Assembly: GCF_002858745.1 (NCBI RefSeq)
Contig: NZ_PJRO01000001.1
Span: 620,001 to 684,000 of the forward strand
DNA length: 64,000 nucleotides
Source: Mesorhizobium loti
GTDB taxonomy: Bacteria; Pseudomonadota; Alphaproteobacteria; Rhizobiales; Rhizobiaceae
Direction of reading: 5' to 3'
Shown here: one piece after another, positions 17,611 to 25,607 of the stretch
Position numbering within the stretch: the stretch's first letter is position 1
Layout of the letters: each line of letters starts with the position of its first letter
Translations under genes and position numbers: made by a program
Notes under the pieces: model-generated
Told to the model about the DNA's origin: nothing
The model's database searches: none
The model's input: only the letters and a program-made list of their open reading frames with translations

Positions 17611-18348
17611 ATGCAAGGGATGACCAAGGCGGAAGTCGACAAGGCCGAGCACAAGGACGCGGCGCTCGGAGATGGGCCGAAACGGCCGCGCGATGCTGCG
17701 ACGCTGATCCTGCTCGATCGCAAGGGCAACGACTTCCACGTGCTGATGGGCCGCCGCCATGCGGCCCATGCCTTCATGCCCGGCAAATTCGTTTTCCCAG
17801 GTGGCCGCACCGATCCCGCCGACAGCCGCGTTCCGGTTGCGACAGGACTGCATCCAGAAGACGAAACCAAACTGACGGTCCGCGCCGGGCGCACTGGCCC
17901 GACCCGTGCTCGCGCGATCGCCTTGTCGGCAATCCGCGAAACCTACGAGGAAGCAGGCCTGCTGATCGGCCGCAAGGGCCCACTCGCTACCGGAAAGCGC
18001 GACTGGCAGGGCTTCGTCGACCATGGCGTGCAGCCTTCGCTGGAAGCTGTGCGTTTCATTGCCCGCGCGATCACTCCGCCCGGACGCGTGCGCCGCTTTG
18101 ATACCCGCTTCCTCGCCGCCTGGCGCGACGACGTGGCGGTTGCCCTGCCGAACGGCCCAACCAACGAACTTGAAGAACTGGTCTGGCTGCCGCTGGCCGA
18201 GGCCAGGAAAGTTGACATCCCGACAATTACACGAACGATCCTGGATGAGCTGGAAAAGCGGCTCAGCGATGATCCGCTGCTGCGGCCGGGTGGAGCAGTT
18301 CCTTTCTATCGGATGCTTCACAACCGCTTCGTGCGCGACGTTCTCTAG
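17611..18348 (+). CDS. Nudix hydrolase, NUDT7/NUDT19-like
   Basis: Nudix enzymes hydrolyse nucleoside-diphosphate-linked substrates. This 245-residue protein resembles the subgroup that acts on CoA derivatives, in which the Nudix box is split by an insertion: FVFPGGRTDPADSR (about residues 60-75) and, 35 residues later, AIRETYEEAGLLIG. The start could be 17611 or the in-frame ATG at 17620. A TTGACA hexamer lies at 17582-17587, but no matching -10 was found at normal spacing. Substrate is not assigned. Confidence 0.85.
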   Translation: MQGMTKAEVDKAEHKDAALGDGPKRPRDAATLILLDRKGNDFHVLMGRRHAAHAFMPGKFVFPGGRTDPADSRVPVATGLHPEDETKLTVRAGRTGPTRARAIALSAIRETYEEAGLLIGRKGPLATGKRDWQGFVDHGVQPSLEAVRFIARAITPPGRVRRFDTRFLAAWRDDVAVALPNGPTNELEELVWLPLAEARKVDIPTITRTILDELEKRLSDDPLLRPGGAVPFYRMLHNRFVRDVL

Positions 18349-18372
18349 ACGAAATCCATAAATCAGGTTGGC

Positions 18373-19557
18373 ATGACGGACGAAACCATGGCGCAGGACG
18401 AGGAGCGCGTACATTGGCTGCCGATGATAGCAGCCATTTCCTCGATCAGTGTCGTGGGCATTGCCATCGGCCTCGGCATGCCGCTGCTCAGCGTCATCCT
18501 GGAATCGCGTGGCCATTCAGCCTCGATGATCGGACTGAACACGGCGGTCGCCGGTCTCGCCTCGATCGCGGGGGCACCATTGGCAACGCCGATCGCCACG
18601 CGCCTTGGCGTCGCCTGGGCCATGCTGATCATGATCGCAGCCGGCGCGCTGGCCTTTGTCGGCTTCCATTTCGCACCCGCCTTCTGGATGTGGTTCCCAC
18701 TGCGCATCGTGCTTCACATCGCACTGACGGTTCTCTTCATCCTGTCCGAATTCTGGATCAGCACCTCAGCGCCGCCACAGCGACGCGGTCTGGTGCTCGG
18801 CATTTATGCTACGGTGCTTTCGCTGGGTTTTGCCGCCGGACCATGGTTGTTCTCGCAGATCGGCAGTTCCGGTTTCCTGCCCTTCGGCGTCATCATCGTG
18901 CTTGTTGCCGTCGCGGCGATCCCCGTGCTTGCCGCCCGTAAGGAAAGCCCGCCCATCCGGCCGGAAGGCGAGGAAACCAGCGGCTTCCTCCAGTATATCT
19001 GGCTGGTTCCGACCGCTACCGCCGCCGTCCTGGTATTCGGCGCAGTCGAAACCGGCGGCTTTGCGCTGTTTCCCATCTATGGCAACCGCATCGGCTACTC
19101 GGAAGCGGACGCAGCGCTGCTGCTCACCATGATCGGTCTCGGCAACGTGCTGCTGCAGATCCCGATCGGCATGGTCAGTGACCGTGTCGGCGACCGCCGC
19201 TACCTGCTTCTCGGCTGCGCCGCGGTCGGACTCGTCGGGACATTGGTGATGCCGCATCTGGCTGCGAACTGGCACCTGATGGCCGCGTTGCTGTTCCTGT
19301 GGGGCGGCGTGGTGGCGGCACTCTACACGGTCGGTCTCGCCCATCTCGGCTCGCAGCTTTCCGGCCACGAGCTTGCCTCTGCCAATGCCGCCTTCGTGCT
19401 CTGCTACGGTGTCGGCATGGTGCTGGGTCCACAGGCCATCGGCCTCGGCATGGACGCTTTCGGCCCCTCCGGCTTCGGCGGCGCGCTGTCCCTGTTCTTC
19501 GGGGCCTACATCCTGCTGGCGGTCGGGCGCCTCGTCCTGAAATCAGGGCGAGGCTGA
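18373..19557 (+). CDS. Major facilitator superfamily transporter
   Basis: A 394-residue inner-membrane protein with about 12 hydrophobic segments and a central break near residue 200 (RKESPPIRPEGEETSG). The loop GMVSDRVGDRR after segment 8 matches the MFS loop signature. In the YcaD-like MFS subgroup such proteins are usually annotated as exporters, but no substrate can be read here. It follows the Nudix gene by 24 bases and converges on the methyltransferase gene, with 6 bases between the two stop codons. Confidence 0.85.
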   Translation: MTDETMAQDEERVHWLPMIAAISSISVVGIAIGLGMPLLSVILESRGHSASMIGLNTAVAGLASIAGAPLATPIATRLGVAWAMLIMIAAGALAFVGFHFAPAFWMWFPLRIVLHIALTVLFILSEFWISTSAPPQRRGLVLGIYATVLSLGFAAGPWLFSQIGSSGFLPFGVIIVLVAVAAIPVLAARKESPPIRPEGEETSGFLQYIWLVPTATAAVLVFGAVETGGFALFPIYGNRIGYSEADAALLLTMIGLGNVLLQIPIGMVSDRVGDRRYLLLGCAAVGLVGTLVMPHLAANWHLMAALLFLWGGVVAALYTVGLAHLGSQLSGHELASANAAFVLCYGVGMVLGPQAIGLGMDAFGPSGFGGALSLFFGAYILLAVGRLVLKSGRG

Positions 19558-19563
19558 AGCGTT

Positions 19564-20295
19564 TCAGAGCGCAAGCGGCTGTGCCTTCAGCCAAAGGAAC
19601 AATGGAATACGGTCCCAGTTGCGCAAGGCCGCCCATTGCGGCCCGGTGTCAGGCGTCGGTTCCTTAAGTGACGTGATCGCCAACCCGGCACCTTCCAGCG
19701 CCGCCATGTAGTTCTGCAGCGGCTGCGACCAGCCGGCAAAACGCATCCGCAAGCCGTCCCGTTCTTCCGCACCTTCGAAATGCTCGCGGCCGAAATAGGT
19801 GCCGTCGACCACAAAAGGCGTATCCGGACGCTCGCGGTCGAAACGGCCGCGATCCGCAAAGGGGTGTACGATCGACACGAACAGCGTGCCGGACGGACGC
19901 AGAACCCTGCGCATTTCGTTCACCGCGGCAGGCACATCGTCGACATCCATCAGGACGTTGTAGGCCATGACGAAATCGAAGCTGGCTGGCTCGAACGGCA
20001 GGTCGGTGGCCGGGGCGACTTCGTAGCGGTCGGCCGAATCAGCCTCTCTGGCAGCAGCCACGAAAGCTTCGACCGGATCGGTGGCGGTTACACGATACCC
20101 GCTCTCGCCAAGCAGCCGCGAAACGCGCCCTTCGCCGCAACCGACTTCCAGGGCAGTACCGACGCCTTTCCCGATAAATTCATGCAAGGCAGGCCGGTAG
20201 GCCCAGAACGCATCATGGTTAGGGGCTCGTGCCCATTCGATCCACTCGGACGCGACATCGGACCAATGGTCTTGGTCTTTCCTGGGGCTGGTCAT
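19564..20295 (-). CDS. Class I SAM-dependent methyltransferase
   Basis: A 243-residue methyltransferase of type-11/UbiE-like fold. Motif I is ALEVGCGEGRVSRLL and the acidic post-I residue lies in VTATDPVEAF. The segment FDFVMAYNVLMDVDD corresponds to motif II and HPF follows in the C-terminal half. The ATG at 20295 is chosen because GGAG lies 6 bases upstream; the frame is open to 20376 and an ATG at 20307 is also possible. Substrate unknown. Confidence 0.83.
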   Translation of the reverse strand: MTSPRKDQDHWSDVASEWIEWARAPNHDAFWAYRPALHEFIGKGVGTALEVGCGEGRVSRLLGESGYRVTATDPVEAFVAAAREADSADRYEVAPATDLPFEPASFDFVMAYNVLMDVDDVPAAVNEMRRVLRPSGTLFVSIVHPFADRGRFDRERPDTPFVVDGTYFGREHFEGAEERDGLRMRFAGWSQPLQNYMAALEGAGLAITSLKEPTPDTGPQWAALRNWDRIPLFLWLKAQPLAL

Positions 20296-20443
20296 GGCGG
20301 GCTCCATGTTCGAGACGAAACGGCCCTGATGGCTCATTCGAACGGCCCGTACAATGTCCAATTTTGGCCTGCTCATGATCCAGCAATCGGGCGTTGCTAA
20401 CCTCTTGAAGTCGCGTTCCCCGCAATGCCAGCCCGGCTACGCC

Positions 20444-20671
20444 TCAGTCACCGGGTTTCTTCTTGCCGGTCAGCAGGGCGTAGACAGCCATGGAGTGACC
20501 ATGACCGAGATCATAGTCGGTCTTCAGCCATTCTATCACCTGCCCCGCCTTGATGCCCGGCCTCAGCTTTCCGCCCTCTGAAAGGCCCCTCGCATCGGCC
20601 AGACGCATCAGATCGTCCGGCCCCTGGCCCGTCTTGTTCTTGATCGTATCGAGATAGGCCTGGAAGGACAT
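20444..20671 (-). CDS. DUF4287 domain protein, 75 aa
   Basis: A small cytoplasmic protein of a widely distributed uncharacterised family. It begins MSFQAYLDTIKNKTG and contains the conserved IKAGQVIEWLKTDYDLGHGH segment with the HGHSMAVYA end. CCGGAG lies 6 bases before the ATG. It is transcribed away from the rpsF operon. Confidence 0.82.
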   Translation of the reverse strand: MSFQAYLDTIKNKTGQGPDDLMRLADARGLSEGGKLRPGIKAGQVIEWLKTDYDLGHGHSMAVYALLTGKKKPGD

Positions 20672-21043
20672 GAACGTCTCCGGTTATTGAGGCGCTGGAA
20701 TATGAGGTGCCCGGAGGTCCGTCGCAATGGCTGTGATTTGGACCATTCCAAATCCGGTTCTTGTGATTTCGGTCGCGGATCGCCGCGACCAAGCCTGTCA
20801 GGGTTGTGTTCCAGCCAAATTCCTGTATAGACGCCCGCAATCTGCCGGTCCCAGCTGGGGGCTGAACGGAGGGCCGGAGGTTTTGCAAAGAACCACCGTG
20901 TGGAGCGAAAGCGCTTCCGCCTCCCGTGTCTCCGCTCTCGACCGTCTCGTCATGCTCCTTTCTTCTCCGCCTTGCGGATAAAGAGAAGTTGCAGAGGCTT
21001 TAGCCGCCGGGAACCGGGAGAGAAACGAAGAAAGGCAAGACAA
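20672..21043 (+). other. 372-base region upstream of rpsF; leader, hairpin and promoter candidate
   Basis: No gene was seen. A perfect hairpin with 8-base arms (GGTCGCGG ATCG CCGCGACC) lies at 20771-20790. A sigma-70-like promoter candidate is TTGTGT (20804-20809), 16 bases, then TATAGA (20826-20831), which would give a leader of about 205 bases before the rpsF ATG. A long leader could host S6:S18 feedback, but the diagnostic RNA fold could not be confirmed by eye. Confidence 0.4.
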
Positions 21044-21529
21044 ATGGCTCTTTACGAACATGTGTTCCTTGCCCGGCAGGATCTGTCGCAGCAGCAGGTC
21101 GATGAGCTCGTTGAACGTTTCAAGGGCGTCATCACCGCAGGCGGCGGCTCGGTTGGCCGGGTTGAGAACTGGGGACTGAAGTCCCTCACCTACCGGGTCA
21201 AGAAGAACCGGAAGGCTTACTACACGCTTATGGACCTGACCTGCCCGCCGGCTGCGCTCAGCGAAATGGAGCGTCAGATGGGTCTGTCGGAAGACGTTCT
21301 GCGCTTCCTGACCATCAAGGTCGAGAAGCACGAGGAAGGCGTTTCGGCCATGATGCAGAAGCGTGAAGAGCGCTCCGAGCGTGGCGGCTTCGGCGACCGT
21401 GATCGCGGCGATCGCGGCCCGCGTTCGTTCGGCGACCGCGGTGATCGTGGTCCGCGTTCGTTCGGCGACCGTGACGGGGGCGATCGTGGCCCGCGTCCGC
21501 AGCGCAGCTTTGAAGGGGGTGCAGAATAA
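21044..21529 (+). CDS. rpsF: 30S ribosomal protein S6
   Basis: S6 binds the central domain of 16S rRNA together with S18. The 161-residue product begins [22 protein letters not shown], the usual alphaproteobacterial S6 start. The S6 fold ends near residue 110. After it comes a tail of about 47 residues rich in Arg, Gly and Asp, with near-repeats of [11 protein letters not shown] encoded by a GC-rich tandem repeat (about 21390-21500). The frame is open further upstream, but the ATG at 21044 follows a purine-rich stretch (GAAGAAAGG) and fits the family. The rpsR start overlaps its stop by one base. Confidence 0.96.
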   Translation: MALYEHVFLARQDLSQQQVDELVERFKGVITAGGGSVGRVENWGLKSLTYRVKKNRKAYYTLMDLTCPPAALSEMERQMGLSEDVLRFLTIKVEKHEEGVSAMMQKREERSERGGFGDRDRGDRGPRSFGDRGDRGPRSFGDRDGGDRGPRPQRSFEGGAE

Positions 21530-21777
21530 TGGTCGACATCAACCAGATCCCGACCCGGCGCCCGTTCCATCGCCGCCGCAAGACCTGCCCGTTCTCCGGC
21601 GCCAACGCCCCGAAGATCGATTACAAGGACGTACGTCTGCTGCAGCGCTACATTTCCGAGCGCGGCAAGATCGTGCCGTCGCGCATCACCGCCGTCAGCC
21701 AGAAGAAGCAGCGCGAACTCGCCCAGGCGATCAAGCGCGCCCGCTTCCTCGGCTTGCTGCCCTACGTGGTTCGCTAA
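21529..21777 (+). CDS. rpsR: 30S ribosomal protein S18
   Basis: An 82-residue S18 with the conserved [19 protein letters not shown] and [19 protein letters not shown] blocks. Its ATG shares a base with the rpsF stop (TAATG), so the S6 and S18 partners are translationally coupled. A hairpin terminator follows at 21787-21816. Confidence 0.97.
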   Translation: MVDINQIPTRRPFHRRRKTCPFSGANAPKIDYKDVRLLQRYISERGKIVPSRITAVSQKKQRELAQAIKRARFLGLLPYVVR

Positions 21778-21786
21778 GCTTTTTAA

Positions 21787-21816
21787 CCCCGCGGGCAGCA
21801 ATGCCCGCAGGGTTTT
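21787..21816 (+). terminator. Intrinsic terminator after rpsR
   Basis: The arms CCCCGCGGGC (21787-21796) and GCCCGCAGGG (21803-21812) pair with one mismatch and are followed by TTTT. It separates rpsF-rpsR from rplI and may allow partial read-through. Confidence 0.65.
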
Positions 21817-21978
21817 CGCCGATCATGATGGGCATGGCCGGCAGCTTTGAAATCCCGAGTTGGGCTCATAGGCCCTAACTGCCTCGACAGGCAGGACAGC
21901 GAAACCGGTGCTGAAGCGCCCTTCTCTTCCTGACTGTCTCCCGAAAGGCGTCGATCGCGACGCAAATGGAGAAAAACA

Positions 21979-22563
21979 ATGGAAGTCATTCTTCTCGAAC
22001 GCATTTCCCGCCTCGGCCAGATGGGTGATACCGTCAAGGTCAAGGACGGCTTCGCCCGCAACTTCCTGCTGCCGCAAGGCAAGGCGCTGCGCGCCAATGA
22101 AGGCAACAAGAAGAAGTTCGAAGGTCAGCGCGCGCAGTTGGAAGCACGCAACCTTGAGCGTAAGTCGGAAGCCCAGCAGATCGCCGACAAGCTCGACGGC
22201 AAGATCTTTATCATCGTGCGCTCGGCTGGCGAAACCGGTCAGCTTTACGGTTCGGTCTCGACCCGTGACATCGCTGATTTGGTGACCGCCGAAGGTTTCT
22301 CGGTTGCACGCAACCAGGTTGAGCTGAACCATCCGATCAAGACCATCGGCCTGACCAATGTGGCGATCGCGCTGCATCCGGAAGTCGAAGTCACCGTTAC
22401 GCTCAATATCGCCCGTTCGTCCGAAGAGGCTGAGCGTCAGACCAAGGGCGAGATGCTCACCACTGCCGAAGCCATCTATGGTGACGACATCAACGAGAAC
22501 GCCCGTCCCGACAGCTTCTTCGATCCGAACGCCGAGTTCGAAGGCGACGAAGAGAACGCCTGA
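21979..22563 (+). CDS. rplI: 50S ribosomal protein L9
   Basis: L9 binds 23S rRNA near the L1 stalk. The 194 residues start [22 protein letters not shown], with [13 protein letters not shown], the conserved N-domain and linker. The C-terminal domain extends into an acidic tail (FEGDEENA) longer than in E. coli, as is common in rhizobia. It is separated from rpsR by about 200 bases with no DUF2232-type gene between them, although many relatives have one there. Confidence 0.96.
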   Translation: MEVILLERISRLGQMGDTVKVKDGFARNFLLPQGKALRANEGNKKKFEGQRAQLEARNLERKSEAQQIADKLDGKIFIIVRSAGETGQLYGSVSTRDIADLVTAEGFSVARNQVELNHPIKTIGLTNVAIALHPEVEVTVTLNIARSSEEAERQTKGEMLTTAEAIYGDDINENARPDSFFDPNAEFEGDEENA

Positions 22564-22633
22564 TCTATTGGAGTGCCGCGCATCCATTCGGATGCGTGGC
22601 GATCTGTCACAAAGCCAGCCCTGTTGCTGGATC

Positions 22634-22667
22634 AAAAAACCGGGCCTGGTGCCCGGTTTTTTTATGC
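22634..22667 (+). terminator. Strong bidirectional-looking terminator after rplI
   Basis: A-run, then ACCGGGC, a CTGGT loop, GCCCGGT and a run of T. The stem is perfect and the tracts on both sides would support termination in both directions. It lies about 70 bases after the rplI stop. Confidence 0.85.
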
Positions 22668-22748
22668 CAACCGGAACTTTTCGACGCCTCCGCCTTTTTT
22701 GAAGAATTGGACAGCAGTGCTGTCACTATCGTTCTTTGAGGGCACGTC

Positions 22749-24026
22749 ATGAATGTTTTTCTGGAAAGCATTGCCGAACGCGTTGTTCGCAGAGGCAATC
22801 TGGTCATCACCGGCCCCAATGGGGCGACCCGAACTTTCGGCGACGGCACCGGCCAGAAAGTGCATATGGTGATCCACACGCGCCATGCCGAGCGCGCCAT
22901 CACACTGCACCCCTCCCTGGCCATTCCCGAAGCATTCATGGAAGAAGAGCTCGACTTCGTCGAAGGCGACGTGCTGTCGTTCCTGCACCTTGTCTACCAG
23001 AACACCGGCATTTCCTGGATCGAATCGACCTGGGGCAAGCTGGTCAATTCGGCAAGGCTGACCGTCCGCCCCCTGCAGCAGCTCAACAATGCCCGCCAGT
23101 CGCGCCGGAATGTCGCGCACCACTACGACCTGTCGGGCGACCTCTACAAACTCTTCCTCGACGAGGACATGCAGTACTCCTGCGCCTATTTCGAGCGACC
23201 CGATATGACGCTGGAGGAGGCACAGCTCGCCAAGAAACGGCATATCGCAGCCAAGCTGAAGGTACGGCCGGGTCAGACCGTGCTCGACATCGGTTCGGGC
23301 TGGGGCGGTCTCGGTCTCTATATCGCCGACGCCTTCGAGGCGGATGTGCTGGGTGTCACGCTATCCACCGAGCAGCACCAGGTCTCGACCGACCGCGCCC
23401 ATGCCCAGGGCCTCGATCGGCGTGTGCATTTCGAACTGCGCGACTATCGCGACCTGTCCGAGCGCTTCGACCGCATCGTGTCGGTTGGCATGTTCGAACA
23501 TGTCGGTGTCAATCACTACAAGACCTTCTTCGACAAGAGCTCGAAACTGCTGAAGCCGGACGGCGTGATGCTGCTGCACACGATCGGCCGGACCGGACCG
23601 GCTACCACCACCAACGCCTTCATCCGCAAGCATATTTTCCCCGGCGGCTACATCCCCGCACTTTCGGAAATGATGCCGCATATCGAACGCTCTGGTCTGG
23701 CTGTCACTGACGTCGAAATCCTGAGGCTGCACTATGCCGATACGCTGAAGCATTGGCGCGAGCGATTCCTGGCCAACCGTGACAAGGTCAAGGAAATCTA
23801 TGACGAACGCTTCTGCCGCATGTGGGAGTTCTACCTGTCCGGCTCCGAGGCCTCCTTCCGCTGGCAGGATCTTGTGGTGTTCCAGATCCAGCTCACGCAC
23901 AAAAATGACGTGCTGCCGATGACACGCGACTACATCGGCAAATGCGAAAAGGCGCTTGAAGTGCGCGACGCGCCGCAGAAGCCGCTGTTCGCCAAGCCGG
24001 CACGCCGCCGCAAGGTGAAGGAATAG
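22749..24026 (+). CDS. cfa: Cyclopropane-fatty-acyl-phospholipid synthase family methyltransferase
   Basis: This enzyme uses SAM to add a methylene group across the cis double bond of membrane phospholipid acyl chains, typically in stationary phase or acid. The 425-residue protein has the N-terminal lipid-binding region and the typical NVAHHYDLSGDLYKLFLD and MQYSCAYFE blocks. The SAM motif is VLDIGSGWGGLGLYI, followed by GMFEHVG. The C-terminus is basic (KPARRRKVKE). Rhizobia often carry several paralogues, so the exact cfa assignment is slightly uncertain. Confidence 0.9.
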   Translation: MNVFLESIAERVVRRGNLVITGPNGATRTFGDGTGQKVHMVIHTRHAERAITLHPSLAIPEAFMEEELDFVEGDVLSFLHLVYQNTGISWIESTWGKLVNSARLTVRPLQQLNNARQSRRNVAHHYDLSGDLYKLFLDEDMQYSCAYFERPDMTLEEAQLAKKRHIAAKLKVRPGQTVLDIGSGWGGLGLYIADAFEADVLGVTLSTEQHQVSTDRAHAQGLDRRVHFELRDYRDLSERFDRIVSVGMFEHVGVNHYKTFFDKSSKLLKPDGVMLLHTIGRTGPATTTNAFIRKHIFPGGYIPALSEMMPHIERSGLAVTDVEILRLHYADTLKHWRERFLANRDKVKEIYDERFCRMWEFYLSGSEASFRWQDLVVFQIQLTHKNDVLPMTRDYIGKCEKALEVRDAPQKPLFAKPARRRKVKE

Positions 24027-24092
24027 GCTGGCGTATTTCCTCGCCTGGCATTTGTCGGACTGGTGCCACGGCCACTGAGATCGACTAAGAGA

Positions 24093-24110
24093 GGAGGATG
24101 TACATCCTCC
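24093..24110 (+). promoter_or_regulatory. 18-base palindrome enclosing the ynfA ribosome-binding site and start codon
   Basis: GGAGGATGTACATCCTCC is a perfect palindrome. As RNA it folds into a 7-pair stem (GGAGGAU/AUCCUCC) with a GUAC loop, burying both the Shine-Dalgarno core and the AUG at 24098. Direct control of translation or a DNA-binding site are both possible. The function is inference. Confidence 0.5.
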
Positions 24111-24421
24111 CCTTTGTCGTTGCGGCTTTCGCCGAAATTGCTGGTTGTTTTTCGTTCTGGGTCTGGTGGCGGCTCGGAAAATCACCGTTGTGGCTGCTGC
24201 CCGGCTTCGTCTCGCTGATCGCCTTTGCCTGGTTGCTGGCGCTGGCGCCCACCGACGCGGCCGGCCGCGCCTACGCGGCTTATGGTGGCATCTATATTGC
24301 AGCATCCCTGCTCTGGCTCTGGTTGGCCGAAGGCGTTCGGCCTGACCGCTGGGATGTCGTTGGCGCGGCGATCTGCGTGGCCGGAGCCTCGGTTATCCTG
24401 TTCGCCCCGAGGAGCGTCTAG
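24098..24421 (+). CDS. YnfA/UPF0060 family small membrane protein
   Basis: A 107-residue inner-membrane protein with four transmembrane helices, related to small multidrug resistance proteins. Family residues are visible in [17 protein letters not shown] and [15 protein letters not shown]. The ATG at 24098 matches the family N-terminus, but the purine-rich site GAGGAGG directly abuts it with no spacer. Transport function is assumed from related proteins. It is followed 2 bases later by the Rsm22-like gene. Confidence 0.88.
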   Translation: MYILPFVVAAFAEIAGCFSFWVWWRLGKSPLWLLPGFVSLIAFAWLLALAPTDAAGRAYAAYGGIYIAASLLWLWLAEGVRPDRWDVVGAAICVAGASVILFAPRSV

Positions 24422-24423
24422 GC

Positions 24424-25401
24424 ATGGAACTACCCGCGGAACTGCGACAAGCCGTCGAGCGCTTGCTGGACGGCGTGCCCTTGGCTACCTTGAAACAGGC
24501 CTCCCGGACGCTTTCCGATCGCTACCGTGCGGAAGTGCGCGACGGCCGCCTGCATATGGGTGACGACATCGCCGCCAAGGCCTATCTCGCCACCCGGCTG
24601 CCTGCCACCTACGCCGCTGTACGCACCAGCCTTGAAGCGCTCGCCGACACGTTGCCAGATTTCGCCCCGACGACAATGCTCGACATCGGCGCAGGCCCTG
24701 GAACCGTGTTGTGGGCGGCGACCGATCTGTGGACATCGATCGAAGCTGCGACGCTATTGGAAGCCAGCAACGCGGCCCGCAAGGTGGGGCAGACGCTGGC
24801 AGCCAGCATCGACAAACCGCAAATCCGCTGGCAGGCAGGCGACGGCACGATCGACCTGGCCGACATGCCGGCCGCCGATCTCGTCACCATGGCCTATGTC
24901 ATGGACGAAATCGCGCCGGCATCGCTGCCCAGGCTGATCGAACGCCTCTGGCAGCTTACCGCCGGCACGCTGCTTATCGTCGAACCGGGCACGCCCGCCG
25001 GCTGGCAGCGCATTCTCGATGCAAGAACGAGGCTGATCGCCGTCGGCGCCGCTATCGCCGCTCCCTGCCCGCATCACGCGCCCTGCCCGCTGACTGCGCC
25101 AGACTGGTGCCATTTTTCGCGGCGTGTCGCCCGCTCGCGCCTGCACCGGCTGGCCAAGGACGCGGATGTGCCCTGGGAGGACGAGAAGTTCATTTATCTG
25201 GCCGCCTCCCGTACGCCGCGAGCCGCGCGTCCCGCGCGCGTGCTGGCACCGCCAAAAGCCGGCTCGGGGAAGGTCGCGCTGAAGCTGTGCCAGCCTGCCG
25301 GCACTGTTTCGGAGCGGCTTTTCACGAAGCGAGACGGCGAAACCTTCAAGGCGGCACGCCGCTTGGACTGGGGCGACGTTCTCGATCTCGAATCTGGCTG
25401 A
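24424..25401 (+). CDS. Rsm22/METTL17-like small-ribosomal-subunit methyltransferase family protein
   Basis: A 325-residue protein with a Rossmann methyltransferase motif (TMLDIGAGPGTVLW) and TLLIVEPGTPAGW. Downstream is the Rsm22 iron-sulfur signature PCPHHAPCPLTAPDWCHFSRR, with a further Cys in KLCQPAG, as expected for a four-cysteine cluster. The eukaryotic mitochondrial relatives act in small-subunit assembly; in bacteria the role is inferred to be similar. It starts 2 bases after the ynfA stop. Confidence 0.85.
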   Translation: MELPAELRQAVERLLDGVPLATLKQASRTLSDRYRAEVRDGRLHMGDDIAAKAYLATRLPATYAAVRTSLEALADTLPDFAPTTMLDIGAGPGTVLWAATDLWTSIEAATLLEASNAARKVGQTLAASIDKPQIRWQAGDGTIDLADMPAADLVTMAYVMDEIAPASLPRLIERLWQLTAGTLLIVEPGTPAGWQRILDARTRLIAVGAAIAAPCPHHAPCPLTAPDWCHFSRRVARSRLHRLAKDADVPWEDEKFIYLAASRTPRAARPARVLAPPKAGSGKVALKLCQPAGTVSERLFTKRDGETFKAARRLDWGDVLDLESG

Positions 25402-25607
25402 CAGCACATTAGTTCTTGATATGTTCCTATTGCTCGGCTAGGCTTTATGCCCCATCGAGTCAATCGGATTCGAGGTGCTGGAATATCGTCCTGTGGACGA
25501 TGAGGCCATTCTGTGAATCACGGGCATGTTTGGTCATTCTGGGCATCAGGATGAACCGCGGCCGCGATCCTTCTGCTAACGACACGACTGAATAGGTTGG
25601 GGATATC

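Noticed and set aside
20832-21043. S6:S18 autoregulatory RNA structure in the rpsF leader
   Set aside because: A long leader is plausible, but the diagnostic bulge and hairpin could not be recognised by eye. A covariance-model search (Rfam ribosomal-leader models) would decide.
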